Notes under the pieces: generated by a model
The model's input: the letters and a program-made list of their open reading frames with translations, nothing else
The model's database searches: none
What the model was told of the DNA's origin: nothing
In this document: positions 1-5,117 of the stretch, in pieces
Layout of the letters: every line of letters starts with the position of its first letter
Numbering within the stretch: position 1 is the first letter of the stretch
Assembly (NCBI GenBank): GCA_035711465.1
Contig: DASTCC010000328.1
Span: forward strand, 1-10,925
Length of the DNA: 10,925 bases
From: DASTCC01 sp035711465
GTDB lineage: Bacteria > Acidobacteriota > Vicinamibacteria > Vicinamibacterales > SCN-69-37
Direction: 5' to 3'
Program-made: the position numbers and the translations under genes

Positions 1-1336
1 CGCCCGAGAGCGATCGCACTTTCTTGTCGATGTCGTCGCCGGAGAACTGGAAGGCGCCGAGCAGGTTGCGCAACAGGCCGATGGTCTCGTTGGGAAAGTC
101 GGCCTGCATCTGCTCCCAGATCGTCCGATCCGGTTCGAGCAGTTGCAGCGACTGCTGCGCGAAGTAGCCGAGCTTGAGGCTGGCGCCGAGCTTGACCTCG
201 CCCGAGTCCGGCTCGAGCGCGCCGGCGAGCATGCGCAGCAGCGTCGTCTTGCCGGCGCCGTTCTTGCCCATGACGCACCAGCGTTCGCCGCGGGCAATGG
301 TGAGGTTGAAGCAATCGTAGACGACGTGCGATCCGTACGCCTTCGATAGATCGCGCAGCACCGCGACCTCGTCGCCGGATCGCGGCGGCGGCTTGAACTC
401 GAACTTGATGACCTGCCGCCGCTTCGGCGGCTCGATCTTCTCGATCTTCTCGAGCGCCTTGACGCGGCTCTGCACCTGCGCCGCCTTGGCGGCGTGGGTC
501 TGGAACCGCTCGATGAAGCGCTGCTCCTTGGCGAACATCGCCTGCTGGCGCGCGTAGGCGGCCTCGCGATTGGCCTCGCGCAGCGCGCGCTCGCGTTCGT
601 AGAAATCGTAGTTGCCCGAATACGTCGTGATCTCGCCGTCGTCGATCTCGGCGATTTTCGAGACGACCCGGTTCATGAAGTCGCGATCGTGTGACGTCAT
701 CAGGAGCGATCCTGGCAGCTCCTTGAGAAAGTCCTCGAGCCAGACGATCGATTCGATGTCCAGATGGTTCGTCGGCTCGTCCATGAGCAGCACGTCCGGC
801 CGGCCCAGGAGCACGCGCGCCATCGCGACCCGCATCTTCCAGCCACCCGACAGCGCGCCGACGTCGCCGTCGATCCGGTCGTCGGTGAAGCCGAGCCCGT
901 GCAGCACTTCGCGGGCCTGGCTCTCGAGCGCGTAGCCGCCGAGATGTTCGTACTCCTCCTGCACTTCGCCGAAGCGCCCCAGAATCCGATCCATGGCGCC
1001 AGCGTGCGCCGGGTCGGCCATGGCGTGCTGCAGGGCCTCGAGCTCGTGGTGCAGATCGCCGAGCCGGCCGCTCCCGGAAATCGCCTCGTCGATCACCGAG
1101 CGGCCCGCCATCTCCTCGATGTCCTGCTGGAAGTAACCGATCGTCAGCTTCTTCGGAATCGACACCTCGCCATCGTCGACGCTTTCCTCGCCGGTGATGA
1201 TGCGGAACAGCGTCGTCTTCCCCGAGCCGTTCGGGCCGACCAGGCCGCACTTTTCTCCGGGGTTGAGTTGAAAGGAGGCGTCGACGAACAGGAGCTGCTT
1301 GCCGTACTGCTTGCCGATCTTCGAGAGCGCGATCAT
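1..1336 (-). CDS. ABC-F family ATPase (translation factor type), C-terminus cut by window edge
   Basis: The visible 445 residues are a soluble tandem-ABC protein with no membrane segment. The first domain has Walker A GPNGSGKT at residues 34-41, signature LSGGW at 162-166, and Walker B followed by DEPTNHLD from residue 186. A charged helical linker follows, then a second Walker A, GKNGAGKT, at 357-364. The sequence runs off the window in the second signature, after LSG. The LSGGW and DEPTNHLD forms with a long inter-domain linker are typical of ABC-F proteins (EttA, Uup, YheS, YbiT), which bind the ribosomal E site and relieve stalled translation, or confer antibiotic resistance. The subfamily cannot be fixed without the C-terminus, so no symbol is given. 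The ATG at 1336 is secure because an in-frame TGA lies six codons upstream with no other start between. No strong Shine-Dalgarno is visible. It is divergent from the gene at 1567. Confidence 0.93.
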   Translation of the reverse strand, partial: MIALSKIGKQYGKQLLFVDASFQLNPGEKCGLVGPNGSGKTTLFRIITGEESVDDGEVSIPKKLTIGYFQQDIEEMAGRSVIDEAISGSGRLGDLHHELEALQHAMADPAHAGAMDRILGRFGEVQEEYEHLGGYALESQAREVLHGLGFTDDRIDGDVGALSGGWKMRVAMARVLLGRPDVLLMDEPTNHLDIESIVWLEDFLKELPGSLLMTSHDRDFMNRVVSKIAEIDDGEITTYSGNYDFYERERALREANREAAYARQQAMFAKEQRFIERFQTHAAKAAQVQSRVKALEKIEKIEPPKRRQVIKFEFKPPPRSGDEVAVLRDLSKAYGSHVVYDCFNLTIARGERWCVMGKNGAGKTTLLRMLAGALEPDSGEVKLGASLKLGYFAQQSLQLLEPDRTIWEQMQADFPNETIGLLRNLLGAFQFSGDDIDKKVRSLSG

Positions 1337-1364
1337 CGGGAAAAGACGGTATCAGATGCTGACG

Positions 1365-1399
1365 GCGGGCAGCGGGTTGCGGGCTGCGGGCTGCGGGCC
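1365..1399. repeat. Heptamer tandem repeat array 1 (unit gcgggct), five units
   Basis: Five consecutive 7-base units fit an exact 7-base period. The first five bases, gcggg, are identical in all five; only bases 6 and 7 vary (ca, tt, ct, ct, cc). The array lies 29 bases upstream of the ABC-F start. Arrays of the same period but different unit sequence occur in three other gaps of this window. Confidence 0.85.
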
Positions 1400-1550
1400 C
1401 GTTGCGTACTGGAAGGCCCGATCGTCGGGCGCGGTGCTCTCCCCGCCTGCGCGGTCCTACTCTGCAACTCCTGCAAAGTGTCGAGGCGCACGCGCTGGAT
1501 CGGGCCGCGTGCGGCCCGTCGACATAGGTACCGCTCTTGCTGCAACGGAC

Positions 1551-1566
1551 GGCTGTAGGTGCAGCC
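1551..1566 (+). promoter_or_regulatory. Hairpin presenting the ribosome binding site of the 1567 gene
   Basis: GGCTG (1551-1555) can pair with CAGCC (1562-1566), leaving the six-base loop TAGGTG, which holds the only Shine-Dalgarno-like bases (AGGTG). The stem ends directly against the ATG. Five base pairs can arise by chance in such GC-rich DNA, so function is uncertain. Confidence 0.35.
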
Positions 1567-1992
1567 ATGAAGCTCAGCGCAATCGCGTTGGTGCCGTTGA
1601 CGGGAACCGCGGGGATTCTTGCCGGCCTGCCGTGGTGGTGGTTGGGCCCGGCAACGGGCGTCGCGGCAGTGCTGGCGGTCGGGTTGAACCGCTGCCGCCA
1701 TCCGTATCCCGCGCTGCAGCCGGCGATGCGGGACGATCAGGGCGAACTGCAGCCAGCCCGCTGGTATTGCCACGACTGCGGACGGTCGTGGGCGGCGGTC
1801 TTCGAGCGCGAGACCAAACCGGTGCTCCGCTACGGCGGGTTCGACCAGCACAAATTACTGGAGGCGGCACGGCGCGCGGACGAACTGGATGCCCGGCGCC
1901 GGGCGCTGGCAATCGATCGGGCGGGGCTGACGAGTGTCAGAAGCGCCTCGGGCCCCGTGCCGATCGCACGAACGGCGTCGCGCGGCCGGTGA
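1567..1992 (+). CDS. Small membrane protein with C-terminal zinc-ribbon-like motif
   Basis: This 141-residue protein is not assigned to a named family. Residues about 4-42 are strongly hydrophobic and broken by a Pro-Trp-Trp-Trp stretch, suggesting two short membrane segments or one hairpin. The soluble part then has a C-x-H motif (CRH), about 24 residues later C-x-x-C (CHDCG), and then RSW. This spacing suits a one-zinc ribbon. The C-terminal third is rich in Arg and Ala and probably helical (LEAARRADELDARRRALAI). The ATG at 1567 was chosen because the hydrophobic segment follows at once and AGGTG lies just upstream; a TTG at 1537 in the same frame would add ten residues. It points the same way as the CsbD-like and histidine kinase genes, but gaps of about 100 and 90 bases leave an operon unproven. 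A role at the membrane is inference. Confidence 0.65.
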   Translation: MKLSAIALVPLTGTAGILAGLPWWWLGPATGVAAVLAVGLNRCRHPYPALQPAMRDDQGELQPARWYCHDCGRSWAAVFERETKPVLRYGGFDQHKLLEAARRADELDARRRALAIDRAGLTSVRSASGPVPIARTASRGR

Positions 1993-2030
1993 CCGGCGCG
2001 ACGGCCTGATGCACTGGGCCCGAAGAGCGG

Positions 2031-2079
2031 CGTCGAGGCAGACCGCTCGCGGTAATCAGGCGACCATTCAGCCTCGACG
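2031..2079 (+). promoter_or_regulatory. Structured leader ahead of the CsbD-like gene
   Basis: A perfect 9-bp inverted repeat, CGTCGAGGC (2031-2039) and GCCTCGACG (2071-2079), encloses a smaller one, ACCGC (2042-2046) and GCGGT (2049-2053). If transcribed, the RNA would fold as a long stem with an inner hairpin, ending four bases before the AGGAG ribosome binding site at 2084-2088. There is no U-run, so it does not look like a terminator. It could be a stability element, a translational control structure or a DNA operator; the sequence does not decide. Confidence 0.45.
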
Positions 2080-2094
2080 ACAGAGGAGCGAGAC

Positions 2095-2340
2095 ATGCGC
2101 GCGATTCGACTTTCACGCCGGCCCTCACCGCCTCCGGGCACGGAACATCGCTGGGAGGCGTTGAAAGCCCATGCGAAGGCCCGCTGGGCCGCGCTGAGCG
2201 ACGCGGACATCGACGGCGTCCGCGGCAACGCCGACAGACTTGCCGACGCGCTGCAGGCGCGATATGGATACTCGCACGGCGATGCGCTGCGCGAAATCCT
2301 CTCCTGGAGCCAGTCTCTTCGCACCGGCGGCACACACTGA
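2095..2340 (+). CDS. CsbD-like general stress protein
   Basis: This 81-residue, highly charged soluble protein resembles CsbD-family proteins across residues about 18-68: HRWEALKAHAKARWAALSD, then DIDGVRGNADRLADALQARYG, then YSHGDALREI. The family pattern is W-x-x-L-K-G-x-x-K-x-x-W-x-x-L-x-D-x-D followed by G-x-x-x-x-L-x-x-x-x-x-x-x-Y-G. Family members are usually 60-70 residues and are strongly induced by general stress, often under an alternative sigma factor; their biochemical role is unknown. The extra length here is an Arg/Pro-rich N-terminal tail. The start is well supported by AGGAG at 2084-2088, six bases upstream of the ATG. The structured leader at 2031-2079 ends just before that site. 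The hybrid histidine kinase follows 88 bases downstream. Confidence 0.82.
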   Translation: MRAIRLSRRPSPPPGTEHRWEALKAHAKARWAALSDADIDGVRGNADRLADALQARYGYSHGDALREILSWSQSLRTGGTH

Positions 2341-2360
2341 TCCGCGCGCGGTCGGGTGAC

Positions 2361-2432
2361 ATGGTCGCCCGTCCGGACGATTCGGCAGCGGCGTCGGCCC
2401 GCCAGATGGGCCCCCGCCAGGTGGGGCCATGA
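2361..2432 (+). CDS. Possible 23-residue leader ORF overlapping the histidine kinase start
   Basis: An ATG at 2361 opens a 23-codon frame (starting MVARPDDSAAASARQ) that ends in a TGA at 2430-2432. The stop overlaps the histidine kinase start at 2429 as ATGA, the classic geometry for translational coupling. The frame crosses the hairpin at 2406-2430, so ribosomes reading it would open that hairpin. The upstream bases (gtcgggtgac) give only a weak Shine-Dalgarno match, and no family is recognised. It may be a chance frame. Confidence 0.3.
   Translation: MVARPDDSAAASARQMGPRQVGP
2406..2430 (+). promoter_or_regulatory. Hairpin enclosing the histidine kinase ribosome binding site and start codon
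   Basis: ATGGGCCCC (2406-2414) can pair with GGGGCCAT (2423-2430), forming eight base pairs with one bulged G at 2410 and the loop CGCCAGGT. The 3' arm contains the first two bases of the kinase ATG, and the likely ribosome binding site AGGTGG (2419-2424) spans the loop and the arm. Folding would limit initiation unless the structure is opened, for example by translation of the leader frame at 2361. Confidence 0.4.
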
Positions 2433-4336
2433 GGCGCTGGTTCCTGGGCCTGGCCGTCCAGCAGAAGCTGCTGGCCATCGCGCTCGGCGTGACCACCGCC
2501 GCGCTGTTGCTGGCGATGGCGATCTTCACCACGGTCGAGATCGTCCGCACGCGCGTGATCGCCGCACAGGACGTCGAGACGCTCGCGCGCGTGGTGGCGG
2601 ACAACACGCGGGCCGCGCTCGTCGCCGGTCGGCCGGGCGACGCGCAGGAAACGCTCGACAGCCTCCGGGTCCGGCCGCAGGTCGTGCGCGCGTGCCTCTA
2701 CAAGCCGGACGGCACGCTGTTCGCCGGATCGCACCGTCACGACGCATCGCCCTGCGCTCAGAGCGGGCCCGGTCCTGTGCCGTGGACCGGCCTTGGCGTC
2801 TCGGTACCGGTGACCCGGAACGGCGTCACGCTCGGCACCGCGTTCGTCGAACGCGATCTCGCGATTCTCGCGCAACGCATCCGCGTGCTCGGCCTCACCA
2901 GCGTGATCACGCTCGTCGTCGTCACTATTCTCGCCCTCGTCTTCGTGCATCGATTGCACCGGACGATCTCCAAACCCATCACCGAACTGGCCGCCGCGGC
3001 GAGCCGCATCGGCTGGGACGGCAAGTACGAGATGCCGCCGGTCGCCGCGGCGCCCGACGAAGTCGGCGAGCTGGTCCGTGCCTTCAACGCGATGGTCGAT
3101 CGGCTTCGCGATTCGGATCAGGAGCTGCGGCGGTCGAACGAGGCGCTGAGGCAGGAAGTGGACGAGCGCCGGCGGATCGAAGGCGAACGCGAGCTGCTGC
3201 TGCGCCGCGAGCGTGAAGCCAACCGGCTGAAGGACGAGTTCCTCGCGACCGTCTCGCACGAGCTGCGCACGCCACTCAACGCCATCGTCGGCTGGACCGA
3301 CGCGCTGTCGCGGCTGCCGCCGGATCAGGAGACGCTGGCGCGCGGCCTGGCCAGCCTGCAGCGCAACGCCAACGCGCAGGCGCGCGTCATCGACGACCTG
3401 ATTGACGTCGCGCGCATCGCCCGCGGCAAGCTGCAGGTCCGCTTCGAGCCGGTGGACATCAACGGCGTCGTCGCCGCCGCCGTCGAGGTGATTCGGCCGG
3501 CCGCGGATCAGAAGGGCGTGGCGCTGTCGGTGCACCCGTCGCCCGACGCGTGCATGGTCTCGGGTGATCAGGAACGGCTGCAGCAGGTGGTGTGGAATCT
3601 GCTGTCGAACGCGGTGAAGTTCACGCCGGCCGGCGGATCGGTGACGGTCTCGGTCGACGCCAGCGCCGACGTCTGCACGATCGTCGTCAAGGACACCGGG
3701 ATCGGAATCGACCCGGCGTTCGTGCCGCATCTGTTCGAGCGCTTCCGTCAGGCGGATGCGTCGATGACGCGGCAGACGGGCGGCCTCGGCATCGGCCTGG
3801 CGCTCGTCAAGGATTTGCTGGAGCTGCACGGCGCCGCGATCGAGGCGGCGAGCGAAGGCAGGAATCGCGGCGCGGCGTTCACGATCCACCTCCGGCGCGA
3901 CCGCGCCGCGTGCGCGGCGAAAAGCGCGCCGCCGGACAACCTGCCGCTGCCTTCGCTGAGCGGCGTGGAGATCCTCGCGGTCGACGATCACCCCGACGCG
4001 CTGCAATTGCTCTCGCTCGTGCTCGAGAGCGCGGGGGCCACGGTCCGTACGGCCACGGGGGGCGCCGAGGCGATCGCCCAGTGGCGCGAACGGCCGGCCG
4101 ACGTGCTGGTGAGCGATCTGGCGATGCCGGAGGTCGACGGCTTCGAGATGATCGCGGAGATTCGCGCCATCGATGCGGTCCGCGGCCGGGTGACGCCGTG
4201 CATCGCCGTCACCGCCCAGGCCAGCCAGGACCACGCCACCCGTGCGCTGCGGGCCGGCTTCCACCTGCACATCGTCAAGCCCTACGATCCCTCGGGGCTC
4301 ATCCGCGAAGTGGCGCGGGCGCTCAAGCGGGCTTGA
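2429..4336 (+). CDS. Hybrid sensor histidine kinase with CHASE8-like sensor and C-terminal receiver
   Basis: This 635-residue inner-membrane kinase begins with a membrane segment at about 14-36. A periplasmic domain of about 115 residues follows, with the look of CHASE8 (DNTRAALVAGRPGDAQETL, then VVRACLYKPDGTLFA). A second membrane segment lies at about 152-173 and a HAMP domain at about 174-227. A coiled coil runs to about 270. The HisKA motif SHELRTPLNAIVGW has its phospho-acceptor His at 277. The HATPase domain has its N box around Asn390 and Asn394 (WNLLSNAVKF), then DTGIGID and GGLGIGLALVK. The receiver, about 512-632, has AVDDHPDA, the phospho-acceptor Asp563 in VSDLAMPEVDGF, and Lys in IVKPYDP. 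All catalytic motifs look intact. No response regulator with an output domain and no HPt protein lies nearby, so the downstream partner is unknown. The sensor holds Cys89, Cys109 and His102/His104, which might bind a metal or form a disulfide (inference). The TGA stop forms the first bases of heptamer array 2. Confidence 0.95.
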   Translation: MRRWFLGLAVQQKLLAIALGVTTAALLLAMAIFTTVEIVRTRVIAAQDVETLARVVADNTRAALVAGRPGDAQETLDSLRVRPQVVRACLYKPDGTLFAGSHRHDASPCAQSGPGPVPWTGLGVSVPVTRNGVTLGTAFVERDLAILAQRIRVLGLTSVITLVVVTILALVFVHRLHRTISKPITELAAAASRIGWDGKYEMPPVAAAPDEVGELVRAFNAMVDRLRDSDQELRRSNEALRQEVDERRRIEGERELLLRREREANRLKDEFLATVSHELRTPLNAIVGWTDALSRLPPDQETLARGLASLQRNANAQARVIDDLIDVARIARGKLQVRFEPVDINGVVAAAVEVIRPAADQKGVALSVHPSPDACMVSGDQERLQQVVWNLLSNAVKFTPAGGSVTVSVDASADVCTIVVKDTGIGIDPAFVPHLFERFRQADASMTRQTGGLGIGLALVKDLLELHGAAIEAASEGRNRGAAFTIHLRRDRAACAAKSAPPDNLPLPSLSGVEILAVDDHPDALQLLSLVLESAGATVRTATGGAEAIAQWRERPADVLVSDLAMPEVDGFEMIAEIRAIDAVRGRVTPCIAVTAQASQDHATRALRAGFHLHIVKPYDPSGLIREVARALKRA

Positions 4337-4380
4337 GGCTTGAGTTCTCAGTTCCAGTTCTGAGTTCCAAGTTCTCTCAG
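4334..4380. repeat. Heptamer tandem repeat array 2 (unit tgagttc)
   Basis: Starting at the TGA stop of the histidine kinase, the sequence reads as degenerate 7-base units: tgaggct, tgagttc, tcagttc, a 6-base unit cagttc, tgagttc, caagttc and a partial unit. The core agttc recurs at 7-base steps with one slip. It is much more AT-rich than its surroundings and fills nearly all of the 51-base convergent gap. No stable terminator hairpin is visible in it. Confidence 0.8.
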
Positions 4381-4387
4381 CCCGCCG

Positions 4388-4969
4388 TCACCCTCCTCCC
4401 TGCCAAGTCTTCACCGCCTGCAGCGGCCACAGCAGCATGAGGATGTTCAGCGCGAGGTTGTCGCGGATCATGTAGAGCACGAACAGCTCGAGGGCGAGAA
4501 CGATCGCCACCGACGTCCACACGCGGACGCGTGAGGCGACGGCGAAGCCCAGCATCATGAAAAGGATGTCGCAGGTCGAGTTCAGGACGCTGTCGCCGAA
4601 GTAGTCGAGCGCGATCGTCGCTTCGCGGTAGCGGTTGATGATGAGCGGCGTGTTCTCGAGGATCTCCCAGCCGCCTTCGATGGCGGTCGCGGCCACGAGC
4701 CGCACGCCGACCGGCCATCGGCGGGCGACGAGCCAGAGCAGACCGTAGAACAGAAATCCGTGGATGACGTGCGAGGGCGAGTACCAGTCGGAGATGTGCT
4801 GCGAGTTCTCCGAGCTGATGACGACGCCATGCCAGACCTTGACGTAGCCGCACTTGCAGATGGGGATCCGGCCCATCAGGAACAGCACGGCGACGGTGGC
4901 GGCGAGCACGGCGGCGGCCGCCGCCAGATGCGCGCGGGAAATGGTCCCGCCGGACGGCTTCGCGCTCAA
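4388..4969 (-). CDS. DUF2585 (UPF0314) family membrane protein
   Basis: The 193-residue product matches the DUF2585 pattern closely. After a first membrane segment (about 14-32) come GRIPICKCGYVKVWHG, then NSQHISDWYSPSHVIHG, IEGGWEILENTP, DYFGDSVLNSTCD, and finally MIRDNLALNILMLL. About five membrane segments are predicted by eye. The function of the family is unknown; many members come from Alphaproteobacteria. Conserved Cys, His and acidic residues suggest metal or cofactor binding, but that is inference. The start is uncertain: the frame has no ATG before the first membrane segment. I chose TTG at 4969 because it gives the usual family length. A GTG at 5050 would give 220 residues. An ATG at 5031 in another frame opens a 21-codon ORF whose TGA overlaps this TTG, so translational coupling or a one-base frameshift is possible. 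It converges with the histidine kinase and diverges from the receptor gene. Confidence 0.88.
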   Translation of the reverse strand: MSAKPSGGTISRAHLAAAAAVLAATVAVLFLMGRIPICKCGYVKVWHGVVISSENSQHISDWYSPSHVIHGFLFYGLLWLVARRWPVGVRLVAATAIEGGWEILENTPLIINRYREATIALDYFGDSVLNSTCDILFMMLGFAVASRVRVWTSVAIVLALELFVLYMIRDNLALNILMLLWPLQAVKTWQGGG

Positions 4970-5031
4970 CGGCGCGGCACCGCAACGGCCGGACGGGACG
5001 GCGGGCCCAAAGGAAAGGTCGGAGCTGTCAT
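4966..5031 (-). CDS. Possible 21-residue upstream ORF overlapping the DUF2585 start
   Basis: The ATG at 5031 opens a frame of 21 codons beginning MTAPTFPLGPPSRP. It ends in a TGA at 4968-4966, which overlaps the putative TTG start of the DUF2585 gene as TTGA. It is either a short coupled leader, or the true N-terminus of DUF2585 split off by a one-base frameshift. No clear Shine-Dalgarno precedes it. Confidence 0.3.
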   Translation of the reverse strand: MTAPTFPLGPPSRPAVAVPRR

Positions 5032-5102
5032 GCGCGCCAAGACTCTGCACGCAGCGGTCGGCGGCCGTCAAGCCGGGTGCGGTCGCGTCGAGTAATTTCC
5101 GG

Positions 5103-5108
5103 TAAGAT
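5103..5108 (+). promoter_or_regulatory. Candidate -10 element (TAAGAT) of the receptor gene
   Basis: TAAGAT ends nine bases before the receptor ATG at 5118. It sits in a locally AT-richer patch (5091-5108) inside GC-rich DNA. If used, transcription would begin almost at the start codon, giving a near-leaderless mRNA; this agrees with the lack of a clear Shine-Dalgarno. No good -35 is seen, so the call is weak. Confidence 0.25.
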
Positions 5109-5117
5109 GCCCCACCT

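Larger units (their letters stand above)
1337..1566. other. Divergent intergenic gap with hairpins, no gene seen
   Basis: This 230-base gap separates the divergent ABC-F and zinc-ribbon genes. It holds the heptamer array at 1365-1399. There is also a 6-bp stem with a 3-base loop at 1416-1430 (GCCCGA and TCGGGC), and an 8-bp perfect inverted repeat at 1501-1518 (CGGGCCGC, GT, GCGGCCCG). No U-run follows either hairpin, so neither is a convincing intrinsic terminator. Promoters for both flanking genes should lie here, but I see no convincing -35/-10 pair. Open frames through the gap show no recognisable protein. Confidence 0.5.

Noticed and set aside
1365..1399. The heptamer arrays as CRISPR repeats
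   Set aside because: Units are 7 bases with no spacers and no cas genes; this is simple tandem repetition.
143..1558. Plus-strand open frames across the ABC-F gene
   Set aside because: They are antisense to well-conserved Walker and signature motifs on the minus strand and show no protein features of their own.
1985..1997. GCCGG-TGA-CCGGC hairpin with the stop codon of the zinc-ribbon gene in its loop
   Set aside because: Five base pairs and no U-run; too weak to call a terminator.
1937..4270. A 777-codon open frame on the minus strand, antisense to the histidine kinase
   Set aside because: Its translation is Arg/Asp/His-rich with no domain motif, while the plus strand encodes a complete histidine kinase. 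Long antisense frames are expected in GC-rich coding DNA.
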